In this document: positions 28,784-37,674 of the stretch, piece by piece
Layout of the letters: every line of letters starts with the position of its first letter
Position numbering within the stretch: position 1 is the first letter of the stretch
Assembly (NCBI GenBank): GCA_018660265.1
Contig: JABJKS010000076.1
Span: forward strand, 67,942 to 129,234
Source of the DNA: Rhodospirillaceae bacterium
Lineage (GTDB): Bacteria; Pseudomonadota; Alphaproteobacteria; GCA-2731375
Length of the DNA stretch: 61,293 nt
Direction: 5' to 3'
The notes under the pieces: generated by a model
Databases searched by the model: none
Seen by the model: only the letters and a program-made list of their open reading frames with translations
Told to the model about the DNA's origin: nothing
Position numbers and translations under genes: made by a program

Positions 28784-31528
28784 TCAGTGCGGGTGGGCCT
28801 GTATGGATTGCGATATCGCGGAACGCAACGCTGCCGGCCGAAACGGTTTTTGCAAAAGCGGAAATTCGTTTTCGGCCGCGTGTTCCAGACTTTCATTGGA
28901 AATATCGGCAGTCACAATGATCGCCGACACTTCATATTTCAGCATATCCTTCATTTGAACCACAGTATCAACGCCGTTATCGCCATCTTCCAAATGATAG
29001 TCGGCAATAATAAGATCGAATTTCGACGTCTCTCGATCGATGACATCCATGGCTTCAGCGCGGCTTGCCGCGGTTGCGACCTCACAGCCCCAGCGCTCCA
29101 ACAACATCTTGGTCGCGCGGCGAATAGCAAAATTATCCTCTAGAATAAGCATCCTCAGCCCCGTCAAAGCCTCTGGTGCGGCCATGTCGCCAATCATTTC
29201 CGGTGCGGTGGCCGCCACCCTGGCGCACAGGGGAACCTCTATTGTAAAACATGAGCCGCGCCCCGGTTGCGAACTTACCCGGACTTCGTGGCCCAACAGG
29301 GCCGCTTGTGCGTTGACGATGGCAAGGCCAAGGCCAAGACCCTTATCCCGATCCCGCCCGAACGTCTCAATCTGCTGAAACTCTTCGAATATGACATTTA
29401 GATGCCTTGCCTCTATACCCGCCCCTGTATCCCAGATCTCTATGCGCAGGACCTCTTGCTGGCGACGACAACCGATCAGAACACGTCCCGTTTCAGTATA
29501 GCGAATGGCATTGGACAAAAGATTGGAGACAATGCGGGATAGCAAGACCCGGTCACTTCTTATGGTGGCGCTGCATGGTACCAGCGTCAAATTCAGTCCG
29601 GCTTCTTCAGCCTGAGGCCGAAAGCCGACTTCCATATCGCTAAGCAGGGCGGCGACGGGAAATTCAACGAACTCAGGCTCGACCATACCTGCTTCAAGAC
29701 GGGAAAAATCAAGCAACGGGTTCAGCAGCCCGCCAGCTATATTGGCAGCCTGGGCGATGTCGGAAACCAACTCCTGCTGTCCCGGATCTAATGATTGCCG
29801 GGCCAGAATTTCCAACATCAATTCCATGGAATGCAGGGGCTGTCGCAGATCATGGCTGGCAGCAGCAAGGAAGCGGGTCTTGGCATCACTGGATTCTTCC
29901 GCCCGCGCCATCTGCTGCTGTAAAATTTCCTCGCTCCTTTTGCGTTCTGTAATGTCAGAGATAATGGAGCCAACGCCCGTCGTCCGGCCATCGTAGCTCA
30001 GGATCGGAAATTTTGTCGCCCAAAACGTTCGCGTATCATCCCCAACGCGATCAAATTCGTAACTGACTGGGTGGCCTTCGTTCAGAACCTCCAGATCATA
30101 TTTGCGTTCGCGCGCACCAGATTCTTCTGGATGAATATCAGCGGGGAGTTTTCCGGCAATATCCTCGAATGATTTGCCCAGCCATTTCTCGGCCTCACGA
30201 TTCACAAGGACATAGCGCCCGTCGATATCCTTCAGCAAAATCGAAAACGGGGCGTTGTCGATAATGCCGTTCAGTCGGGCATCCACCTCTGCCTTCGCTA
30301 CGGTCGCCGTACGTCGTTCGGTCACATCCAACATGGTGCTCTGCACCATGGGCTGACCATCCCATTCAACCAGTCTGGCCATGGCATGCACCCAAGTTAG
30401 GGTTCCATCCTTACGGCATGCTTGGTATTCCTGTTCTATATTCGTCTCTTCACCAGACAATATCCGCCGTCGCCATTCCCTAATGCGGGGGAGCTCATGG
30501 GGGGCAATAATTCTTTCAATACTGTCTATTGCCATCATATCTTCAACGCTATCGTAACCGAAGATTTGCGCTGCTTTTGCGTTCACAAAAATCGCCTGCT
30601 TGTTGCTATCAGCGACCAAGATTCCCTCTAAAGACCCTTCAATGAGATTGCGGAAGCGTGACTCGCTTTCATGGCGCGCCCGTTCGGCGTTCTTGCGACG
30701 ATGAATATCCCGCATCAATGCCTTTAGTCGCGTTCCCGCAGGTGTACGATCTACGGTAGCGACAACAGAAACCTCCCGCTGGACACCGTCACGATTAACC
30801 AACACGCTTTCATATTTATCAACGACCCCGTTGCGCAGAAGTTTCGACACAGACATCGAATTTTTGGAGAGGGCGTCGCGATGTATCCATTGCTCCATGT
30901 TGCTACCGACAACATCGGCGCTGCTTTCAAAGCCTGCCCAATTGGCATAGGTATCATTGGCCAGCAAAATCAAGCCCGACGTATCTGTCACAACCAGTGC
31001 CGTTCCCGTATCATCTATTAGTGAATCCATCCAAGTGGCGTCGGCAAAACCATCCCGCAGCGTGAATTCCGCGCCGACCCTTTCGGCAACCAGCTTCAGG
31101 AAGTCCCAAACTTGCGGCTCCCAGGCAATTGGTGCTGCTTCAACAACAAAGAAGTGCCCCGCAGGATTCCCGTCAGAACCATGGAACAGCGCCGCAGTAA
31201 AGCTGTAGCTACCGCCGCCCAATTTTTCACTATAGTCGGGAAAGCGTTCGGCAAGGTCGTCTGAAATTTGAATGGTTTCCAGGGACGGATTGGCATAAAG
31301 CATCTTTATCGGCGTACCCTCTAGTGGAACACGGTTCGTTCCAAAAGGCGCTTCCTTTCCGGCCAAAGCTATATTTCTAACGGATGTGCCGTCATCGGTT
31401 AGGTAAGCAATTCCGGCCCAGAGACAACCGGTGCCTTCCAGCAAAGCAGCTGTCGCAGCTGTAAAAAAACCATCACCAACAGCGTGCTTACCGGCCAGTA
31501 TAGATAAGGCTTTTGCGATATTCGCCAT
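28784..31528 (-). CDS. Soluble hybrid sensor histidine kinase (GAF-PAS-PAS-PAS-HisKA-HATPase-REC)
   Basis: The 914-residue protein lacks membrane segments. Domains: an N-terminal GAF-like domain (1-165), three PAS units (about 170-285, 295-415, 420-540), each followed by a DITERK-type linker, and a HisKA dimerisation domain with His559 in AASHDLRQPLHSMELM. HATPase_c follows, with N-box LLSNAIRYTE, G1 DTGAGI and G2 GLGLGLAIV, then a C-terminal receiver with Asp845 in IIADYHLEDGDNG and Lys in QKPFRP. The HDLRQPLH kinase class usually works with a stand-alone NarL-type regulator; one lies convergent at 27967 but is frameshifted. The signal is cytoplasmic and unknown. Confidence 0.9.
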   Translation of the reverse strand: MANIAKALSILAGKHAVGDGFFTAATAALLEGTGCLWAGIAYLTDDGTSVRNIALAGKEAPFGTNRVPLEGTPIKMLYANPSLETIQISDDLAERFPDYSEKLGGGSYSFTAALFHGSDGNPAGHFFVVEAAPIAWEPQVWDFLKLVAERVGAEFTLRDGFADATWMDSLIDDTGTALVVTDTSGLILLANDTYANWAGFESSADVVGSNMEQWIHRDALSKNSMSVSKLLRNGVVDKYESVLVNRDGVQREVSVVATVDRTPAGTRLKALMRDIHRRKNAERARHESESRFRNLIEGSLEGILVADSNKQAIFVNAKAAQIFGYDSVEDMMAIDSIERIIAPHELPRIREWRRRILSGEETNIEQEYQACRKDGTLTWVHAMARLVEWDGQPMVQSTMLDVTERRTATVAKAEVDARLNGIIDNAPFSILLKDIDGRYVLVNREAEKWLGKSFEDIAGKLPADIHPEESGARERKYDLEVLNEGHPVSYEFDRVGDDTRTFWATKFPILSYDGRTTGVGSIISDITERKRSEEILQQQMARAEESSDAKTRFLAAASHDLRQPLHSMELMLEILARQSLDPGQQELVSDIAQAANIAGGLLNPLLDFSRLEAGMVEPEFVEFPVAALLSDMEVGFRPQAEEAGLNLTLVPCSATIRSDRVLLSRIVSNLLSNAIRYTETGRVLIGCRRQQEVLRIEIWDTGAGIEARHLNVIFEEFQQIETFGRDRDKGLGLGLAIVNAQAALLGHEVRVSSQPGRGSCFTIEVPLCARVAATAPEMIGDMAAPEALTGLRMLILEDNFAIRRATKMLLERWGCEVATAASRAEAMDVIDRETSKFDLIIADYHLEDGDNGVDTVVQMKDMLKYEVSAIIVTADISNESLEHAAENEFPLLQKPFRPAALRSAISQSIQAHPH

Positions 31529-31591
31529 TGCGCGCCCTTATTTGTCAGCAGATATTTCTAAATCGCGAAAATTTACGCACTAATTGTTAGA

Positions 31592-32569
31592 TTATTGATA
31601 ACAACCCGAAATACGGCCCTTTTGCTGAACCAAAGCCAAAACACCATCAATATTTGGTGTTGATACTTCGCACAATCGTCCCAATTCGGCGACCGCACCA
31701 ACCAAGGCGTCGATCTCCATGGCGCGACCCCGCTCCAGGTCCTGCAGCATAGATGTCTTGTGGGCACCTACCGCTGCCGCGCCTGCGATACGGCGATCAA
31801 CGTCGACGCCGAATTTAACGCCTAACCTTTCGCCAATATTCTGCGCTTCTACCATCATGGCCCGGGCCAACGCACGGGTATCAGGGTCGCCGCAAATTTG
31901 TTCCAGCGTCGCCCCGGTCAAAGCCGATATGGGATTGAAGCTTAAATTACCCCAAAGCTTAACCCAGATCTCATCACGAATGCGGGGTCGCACGGGCGCC
32001 TTGAAGCCAGCCTTTCGGAACGCTTCCGCCAGATCCGTCAGACGCGCGGTTTTCTCTCCGTTAGGTTCACCAATACTGAAACGGTTACCTTCGATATGCT
32101 CAATCACTCCCGGCTCGGCCACTTCGCAGGCGGGATAGACGACACAACCAATAGCCCGGCGTCCTTCGATCACGTCCCATTGCCGCCCGCCGGGATCAAC
32201 GCTTTCCAAACGGCGCTCTCCATAGGGGCCATCAAGGCCATAAAAATACCACCACGGCACCCCGTTAACAGCCATCACCACCGCAGTATCTGCATGAAAC
32301 AAGGCCGGCAATTGATCCACCACCGCCGGCACCGAATGGGCCTTTAGGGTAACAATTACATAGTCCTGTGGACCCAGTTCATCCGGATTGTCCGTGCAGG
32401 GGATGTTCTGGGTGAAACTTTCCCCTGCCATCCGCAGGGTCAGTCCATTGCGCCGAATTGCTTCCCCGTGGGGGCCGCGTGCAACGAGGGAGATATCATA
32501 GCCGGCCCGCGCCAGGCAGGCCCCCATATATCCACCAATGGCGCCTGCGCCATAAATACAAATTTTCAT
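31592..32569 (-). CDS. Ketopantoate reductase-family (ApbA/PanE) 2-oxoacid reductase
   Basis: The 325-residue protein starts with the NADPH motif GAGAIGGYMG (7-16), and the catalytic and substrate residues of the family are visible: Lys in TLKAHS, Asn in MAVNGVP and in LWGNLSFNPISALTG, and KTSMLQDLERGRAMEIDALVGAV near 260-285. PanE reduces ketopantoate to pantoate, but many paralogues reduce other branched 2-oxo acids, so the panE symbol is not assigned. It is 103 bases downstream of the CoA-ligase gene on the same strand and may belong with the mutase cluster. Confidence 0.88.
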   Translation of the reverse strand: MKICIYGAGAIGGYMGACLARAGYDISLVARGPHGEAIRRNGLTLRMAGESFTQNIPCTDNPDELGPQDYVIVTLKAHSVPAVVDQLPALFHADTAVVMAVNGVPWWYFYGLDGPYGERRLESVDPGGRQWDVIEGRRAIGCVVYPACEVAEPGVIEHIEGNRFSIGEPNGEKTARLTDLAEAFRKAGFKAPVRPRIRDEIWVKLWGNLSFNPISALTGATLEQICGDPDTRALARAMMVEAQNIGERLGVKFGVDVDRRIAGAAAVGAHKTSMLQDLERGRAMEIDALVGAVAELGRLCEVSTPNIDGVLALVQQKGRISGCYQ

Positions 32570-32672
32570 ATCAATTCATACCATCGCCACGGGCCGCTGA
32601 CCATCACCCCAACCGGGCAGGCCCGGCATGCACTACAGGCCCCTGGGCGCGTAGATCTTTGGCGCGTAGACC

Positions 32673-34121
32673 TTAGATGCGTGCGTCCCGCAGGCTGCGG
32701 CGACGCACCTTACCCGCATCATCGCGCAGCGGTTCAGAAACGAATTCCAATGTTCTGGGAATTTTATAGCGCACCAGATGCTCACCCAGGTGGGCCAGCA
32801 AACCCTCCGCCGTGACATCACCTTCCGGCGCATCGACAACCCCGTGGACCGCATTACCAAGATCTTCATGCGGCAGACCGATCACGGCAGACGACCGCAC
32901 ACCTGGGTACAGATCGATTGCCGCCTCCACCTCCGCCGGGTAGATATTGGCCCCGCCAGAGAGGATCATGTCGCTGCGCCGGTCCGTCAGATAGAGGTAG
33001 CCATCGTCATCCACATAGCCCATATCGCCAAGGGATTCCCAACCCCCGACATCTGCCGTCGCCTCAGCACCAATATAAAAATAACTGACACCCTGCCCTT
33101 CATCAGGCAGCAAATACACCTCCCCCACCTCGCCTCGGGGCACAGGCCGGCCTTCGCTGTCCACAATCTTCAGGCTGTACCCTTCCACAATCTTGCCGAC
33201 AGAGCCACGATGCGCCAACCACTCGGTGCCCGAAATGGTGGTGAAACCCTGGGCCTCGGTACCGCCATACAACTCCATCAAAACATCGCCCCCAAACCAT
33301 TCGATGAAGGCCTCCTTTAACCAAGCCGGACAGGGTGCCGCCATGTGCCAGGCCAGTCGCAGGGAGCTGATGTCATAAGCATCCCGTTCACTGCTGGGCA
33401 GACGCCACATGCGTTGCATCATGGTCGGGACCATATAGATCAATTGCACCCCATGTTGTTCGATCAAGGCCAACGTTTCCGACGCGTCGAAACGGGAGGT
33501 AATGACCAAATGGTAGCCATACTGCAGGGCGATCATGCCCATGCTGAAGGGGCCGTTGTGATACAATGGCCCAGGCATCAAGGCCACCTGCTCGGGGACC
33601 AAGCCCAATTTCTCCCCCAACGGCTCAACGGTGGCGGGGTCTTTCGAGACGATCAGCTTTGGCCGCCCGGTCGAGCCGCCCGAGGTCATCGCCTTCCAAT
33701 ATTTTGCCGTCGCCTCATCCAAGGGCGCATCGGAAAGTGCCGGGTCGGGGACATAGTCTACCGGCAGGGAGGCGGTGTCCGGGCAAACGCCTTCGGCAAC
33801 ACCAACAACCAGAACCGGCTGGCCCAACGCAATAATCTGGAGCAATTCATGCTCCGGCAGGCGATAGGATATAGGTTGTGGCGTCGCACCCAACTTCCAG
33901 GTGGCGAAGACCGCTTCGACAAAGGCGATGGAATTCGGCAGGGCGATGGTCACAAAATCATCCACCCCGACGCCCAGTTCCTGATAGGCCCGGGCCAGGC
34001 GATTTGTCCGAGCCTCCAACTGGGCCCTGCTTAGGGTTTCCCCGTCGTGGGTCAGCATTGGCTTGTCAGGATCCGCCCCAGCCCAAAAGGCCAAAATCCG
34101 GGACAGGGACATTTCACTCAT
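32673..34121 (-). CDS. AMP-dependent acyl-CoA synthetase
   Basis: The 482-residue adenylate-forming ligase has the P-loop MTSGGSTGRPK (about 165-175), the ELYGGTEAQ motif (A5), the hinge/A7-A8 region LGDMGYVDDDGYLYLTDRRSDMILSGGANIYPAEVE and the near-terminal GKVRRRSLRD, where the catalytic Lys of the family lies. It makes an acyl-CoA from an acid, ATP and CoA. It is shorter than acetyl- or long-chain ligases and similar in length to small-acid or bile-acid ligases. It is divergent, with 126 bases between starts, from a split B12-dependent mutase, so it may prepare the mutase substrate; this is inference. Confidence 0.9.
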   Translation of the reverse strand: MSEMSLSRILAFWAGADPDKPMLTHDGETLSRAQLEARTNRLARAYQELGVGVDDFVTIALPNSIAFVEAVFATWKLGATPQPISYRLPEHELLQIIALGQPVLVVGVAEGVCPDTASLPVDYVPDPALSDAPLDEATAKYWKAMTSGGSTGRPKLIVSKDPATVEPLGEKLGLVPEQVALMPGPLYHNGPFSMGMIALQYGYHLVITSRFDASETLALIEQHGVQLIYMVPTMMQRMWRLPSSERDAYDISSLRLAWHMAAPCPAWLKEAFIEWFGGDVLMELYGGTEAQGFTTISGTEWLAHRGSVGKIVEGYSLKIVDSEGRPVPRGEVGEVYLLPDEGQGVSYFYIGAEATADVGGWESLGDMGYVDDDGYLYLTDRRSDMILSGGANIYPAEVEAAIDLYPGVRSSAVIGLPHEDLGNAVHGVVDAPEGDVTAEGLLAHLGEHLVRYKIPRTLEFVSEPLRDDAGKVRRRSLRDARI

Positions 34122-34167
34122 TTACAGCCTCCAAATTTGCACCTTTTGGGTGCGACGACCGGCCACA

Positions 34168-34198
34168 TTGCCGATCAACCTGTTGCACGACGTATAAT
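34168..34198 (+). promoter_or_regulatory. Candidate promoter for the mutase genes
   Basis: TATAAT at 34193-34198 is preceded 19 bases earlier by TTGCCG (34168-34173). The spacing is a little long. It lies 50 bases before the mutase start in the 126-base divergent gap. No cobalamin riboswitch elements were seen. Confidence 0.35.
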
Positions 34199-34247
34199 GT
34201 ATCAAACATCATTGAGCCTCAATGGCACTGCAGTTGGAGTTCTAAGT

Positions 34248-35843
34248 ATGGCGCACGAAGCCAAAAGCCGTTCCGGCATACCCCTCAAGGCATTCTATGA
34301 AAGCCCCGGCGGGGACGCGGATACGCTCGGCGCACCAGGCACCTTTCCTTATACTCGCGGCCGCTTTTCACAAACCCGTTCGGAAGGCAGTTGGATACAA
34401 CGGGAATTGTCCGGTGAAGGCAGCCCCGCAGAATCGAATGCGCTCATGCGTTATCTGTTGGAGTTGGGTCAGACCGGTGTCGACATTATCGGTGATGCCC
34501 CAACCATGAGCATGATGGACCCGGACCATCCCCTCGCGGCTCCCACCGCAGGCACCCAAGGCGTCTCGGCCTGTTGCAGGCAGGATTATCTGGAACTGCT
34601 TGACGGCATTCCCATTTCCGAGACGTCCGTATCCAGTTCCATTCCAGCGGTGTTTTCCATTGCCGGCCTTATTCATGCGGCCAGACAGGGCAATGTTGGG
34701 CCGGAGAAACTGCGCGGCTCCACCATCCAGGTGCCGCTGTATCAGGAAGATTGCAGTTATCGCATCCATATGCCGGTTAATTTCCGCAGCCGTCTATCTG
34801 CCGATTGCGTCGCCTATTGCGCCGAAACCCTGCCACGGTTTCATGTCTTTTTGGAAGACACCTACTATTTTAGCGAATCCGGCCTGACCGCCATTGAGGA
34901 GATGGCCCTGGGCTTTGTGGAGATCCGGCACTTGATCCGGCAACTGCTGGGCCGGGGCATTGATGTCGACAGCTTCGCCCCGCGCATCGCCATATTGCTC
35001 AACTGTTCCATGGATTTTTTTGAGGAGATCGCCAAGATCAGGGCCACCCGGCGATTGTTCGCCCGCATGATGCGCGATGAATTCGGTGCCAAGGATCCCC
35101 GCTCCCACTCCGTTGTGATCACCTCCCATACCTCCGGCTTGGCGATGACCGCGCAACAGCCGGTGAACAATATCATGCGCGGCACCTTGCAATCCCTGTC
35201 CCTGGTCCTGGCCGGTGTTCAGGCCATCGAAATCTCGGCCTTTGATGAGGCCCTGCGCACGCCCAGCCGGGAATCCCATCTGGTCAGTCTGCGCACCCAA
35301 CAGATCATTGATCTGGAAAGCGGGGCGGCCCAGGTCGCCGACCCCCTGGGCGGTTCGTACTATGTGGAGGCACTGACCGACGATATCGAGGCGCGGATTT
35401 GGGACATGGTCTTGGAAATCGAGGCCAAGGGTGATGTGGAAACCTTGGTGGATCAGGGTTATTTCAAAGAGATCTTTCACACTGCCATGGAACGGCAAAG
35501 CCAGAATGTCGCCTCCGGGGCTGAGAACGTCGTCGGTGTCAACGTGCACCAAATGGCGGAAACGGACGACACCATGCTGCGCGATCTGACAGACAGCAAG
35601 TTTCCCCCCTGTAAGGACCATATTGATCGCATCAAGGCCTTTAAGGCCGCGCGGGATCCCATAGGTCTGCAACGTGGTCTTGCCCCGATCCTTGAAGCCA
35701 GCAAGACCGACAGCGGCAATCTGCTTGCCCTGACCATCGATGCTTTCGAAGCGGGGGCCACGGCGGGCGAAATCGCCGGCGGCTTCCGCCTGGGCTGCGG
35801 CGCGGCCTACGATCCATTCGGGCAGATGGAACCCCCGATCTAA
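34248..35843 (+). CDS. Divergent methylmalonyl-CoA-mutase-family large subunit
   Basis: The 531-residue protein starts at ATG 34248 (GGAG nine bases before); earlier in-frame codons overlap the divergent ligase. It aligns by eye without gaps over long stretches to the substrate barrel of B12-dependent acyl-CoA mutases: PYTRG (34-38), ESNALMRYLL (62-71), STIQ (158-161), FAPRI, TSHTSGLAMTAQ and SAFDEALRTPSRES. Against P. shermanii methylmalonyl-CoA mutase numbering, several functional residues differ: Tyr89 is Leu54, His244 is Tyr207, Arg207 is about Tyr171, Thr77 and Arg82 are Gln and Gly, and His328/Gln330 are Thr/His. It lacks a C-terminal B12 domain, which is the next gene. The substrate is therefore not methylmalonyl-CoA in any obvious way. 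Fold sure; reaction unknown. Confidence 0.88.
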   Translation: MAHEAKSRSGIPLKAFYESPGGDADTLGAPGTFPYTRGRFSQTRSEGSWIQRELSGEGSPAESNALMRYLLELGQTGVDIIGDAPTMSMMDPDHPLAAPTAGTQGVSACCRQDYLELLDGIPISETSVSSSIPAVFSIAGLIHAARQGNVGPEKLRGSTIQVPLYQEDCSYRIHMPVNFRSRLSADCVAYCAETLPRFHVFLEDTYYFSESGLTAIEEMALGFVEIRHLIRQLLGRGIDVDSFAPRIAILLNCSMDFFEEIAKIRATRRLFARMMRDEFGAKDPRSHSVVITSHTSGLAMTAQQPVNNIMRGTLQSLSLVLAGVQAIEISAFDEALRTPSRESHLVSLRTQQIIDLESGAAQVADPLGGSYYVEALTDDIEARIWDMVLEIEAKGDVETLVDQGYFKEIFHTAMERQSQNVASGAENVVGVNVHQMAETDDTMLRDLTDSKFPPCKDHIDRIKAFKAARDPIGLQRGLAPILEASKTDSGNLLALTIDAFEAGATAGEIAGGFRLGCGAAYDPFGQMEPPI

Positions 35844-35879
35844 AAGAGTGGTTTAAGAAGAGTGATCTAAGAGGAAGCC

Positions 35880-36308
35880 ATGCAACAGGCAAAAATCATC
35901 ATCGGCGTCATGGGCGTCGATCAACATGAAAACGGTGCGGTCGCAGTCATGCGGTTTTTGCGTGAGGCACAGATGGAGGTTTCCTATGCTGGCCTTTTCA
36001 ACACCAGCGAAACCTTGATCGAAAAAGCCCTGGCTGCGGACGTGGATGTGATCGGCATATCCTGCCATTCCTGGGAATATATCCACTATTTGCCTGATCT
36101 GATGCAGCGGCTGGCAGCCGGCGGACGCGAGGTGCCCGTGGTTGTGGGCGGCTCTGTCCTAACCGCCCGGGACCGTATGGAACTGACCGAACTGGGCGTG
36201 GCCGGAGTGTTCCCCGCTGGCTCCCAACCCGATGAGATGATCGATGCGATCCGCGATCTGGCCGCCGTCCGGGTGCAGGCGCGATCAGAAGCCGCACAAC
36301 CGGCCTGA
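35880..36308 (+). CDS. Cobalamin-binding small subunit of the split mutase
   Basis: The 142-residue protein has the flavodoxin-like B12-binding fold. DxHxxG is present as Asp14-Gln15-His16-Glu17-Asn18-Gly19, where the His replaces the dimethylbenzimidazole ligand of cobalt. The second element is GISCHSW (Ser-x-His instead of the common Ser-x-Leu) and the third is VVVGGSV (about 85-91). The Lys four residues before the motif Asp in methylmalonyl-CoA mutase is Val10 here. It lies 36 bases after the large subunit, so a two-protein mutase, as in isobutyryl- or 2-hydroxyisobutyryl-CoA mutases, is expected. No MeaB-type GTPase chaperone is seen nearby. Confidence 0.9.
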   Translation: MQQAKIIIGVMGVDQHENGAVAVMRFLREAQMEVSYAGLFNTSETLIEKALAADVDVIGISCHSWEYIHYLPDLMQRLAAGGREVPVVVGGSVLTARDRMELTELGVAGVFPAGSQPDEMIDAIRDLAAVRVQARSEAAQPA

Positions 36309-36413
36309 CAACAGTCGCCACCTTATGTCCCCGCCAAATTTCACGGGGGTGCAAATTTCCGCCATCGCCTTATGATGCCCGTTCAGACAGCACATAGTCA
36401 TAAAGGGGCCATC

Positions 36414-37592
36414 ATGGTCGGCAACCAACCCTATCAGGCAGGACGCCATTTTCTGCAAATACCCGGGCCCACCAATGTGCCCGACCGCATTCTGCGCGCC
36501 ATGGATGGCGCCACCATAGATCATCGCGGCCCGGCCTTTGAGGAGTTGGCGCGGCGGGTTCTGGACGGCATCAAGCCGATTTTTCAGACCCAGGATCCGG
36601 TCGTGATCTACCCCGCCTCGGGCACCGGCGCGTGGGAGGCGGCATTGGTCAACACGCTTTCGCCGGGCGACCGGGTGCTGATGGTGGAGACCGGACAATT
36701 TGCCACCCTGTGGCAAAGCCTGGCAACCCGTCTGGGTTTGGATGTGGTTTTCATTGCCGGCGATTGGCGTCACGGGGTCCAGGCGGGTCAAATTACCGCT
36801 GCCCTGGCCGATGACAAAAATAACCAGATCAAAGCTGTCTGCTGCGTGCACAACGAAACCTCCACCGGCGTGACCTCTGATATCGCCGCCGTGCGCCGGG
36901 CCATGGATGAGGCCGGACATGGCGCATTATTGATGGTCGATACCATATCCTCCCTCGCCTCAATCGATTACCGGCACGACGAATGGGGCGTTGATGTCAG
37001 CATCGGCGGCTCGCAAAAGGGCTTGATGCTGCCGCCGGGATTAAGTTTCAATGCCATCAGCGACAAGGCATTGGCGGCGCATGCGGGCGCGGGGTTGATG
37101 CGGTCCTACTGGGATTGGGTGCCAATGCTATCGGCAAATAAAAGCGGTGCCTTTCCTTTTACCCCCGCGACAAATCTGCTGTACGGCCTGAATGAAGCCA
37201 TCATCATGTTGCGAGAAGAAGGCTTGGAGAATGTTTTCCTGCGCCACGCCCGGCTGGCAGAGGCGACCCGGCGGGCCGTTGCCGCCTGGGGCCTTGAAAC
37301 TGTAGCGCAGATGGATGCTGAAAAATCCAACAGTCTGACAGCCGTCATGCTGCCCGAAGGTCACGACGCAGATGCCTTTCGTGCCCAGACCCTGCGGCGT
37401 TTCAATATGTCCCTGGGCAATGGCTTGGGACGCTTGGCAGGGCGGGTCTTCCGCATCGGGCATTTGGGAGATTTCAATGACCTGATGTTGGCGGGGACGC
37501 TTTGTGGCGTGGAAATGGGCCTGGCCGCGTCAGGTGTGCCCCATAACAAGGGCGGCGTTCAGGCCGCTTTGGATTTCCTGGGCGAAGGGTAG
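36414..37592 (+). CDS. Class V PLP aminotransferase (serine/alanine-glyoxylate type)
   Basis: The 392-residue protein starts at ATG 36414 behind AAGGGG. It opens with the family motif GRHFLQIPGPTNVPDRILRAM, has HNETSTGV, the aspartate that supports the pyridine ring in MVDTISSLAS and Lys202 in GGSQKGLMLPPG as the PLP Schiff-base lysine. FRIGHLGDF at the C-terminus is typical of serine-glyoxylate aminotransferase (SgaA). It transfers an amino group to glyoxylate to give glycine. It lies 105 bases after the mutase small subunit on the same strand; a metabolic link, for example through a C2 or hydroxypyruvate product, is possible but unproven. Confidence 0.88.
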   Translation: MVGNQPYQAGRHFLQIPGPTNVPDRILRAMDGATIDHRGPAFEELARRVLDGIKPIFQTQDPVVIYPASGTGAWEAALVNTLSPGDRVLMVETGQFATLWQSLATRLGLDVVFIAGDWRHGVQAGQITAALADDKNNQIKAVCCVHNETSTGVTSDIAAVRRAMDEAGHGALLMVDTISSLASIDYRHDEWGVDVSIGGSQKGLMLPPGLSFNAISDKALAAHAGAGLMRSYWDWVPMLSANKSGAFPFTPATNLLYGLNEAIIMLREEGLENVFLRHARLAEATRRAVAAWGLETVAQMDAEKSNSLTAVMLPEGHDADAFRAQTLRRFNMSLGNGLGRLAGRVFRIGHLGDFNDLMLAGTLCGVEMGLAASGVPHNKGGVQAALDFLGEG

Positions 37593-37674
37593 GCTGTAGT
37601 ACCGATACCATTGTCTGCTAATGTGAACTGACGAGCGACTGGGAAGCGGTTGGTGAGATGTATTGGTCGAAAAA

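Noticed and set aside
34122-34247. Cobalamin riboswitch ahead of the mutase
   Set aside because: The gap is only 126 bases and I saw no B12-box or the expected stem structure.
34248-36308. 2-hydroxyisobutyryl-CoA or isobutyryl-CoA mutase
   Set aside because: Both would keep the catalytic His and most CoA-contact residues; here His244 is Tyr and Thr77/Arg82 are lost, so a named activity would be unsupported.
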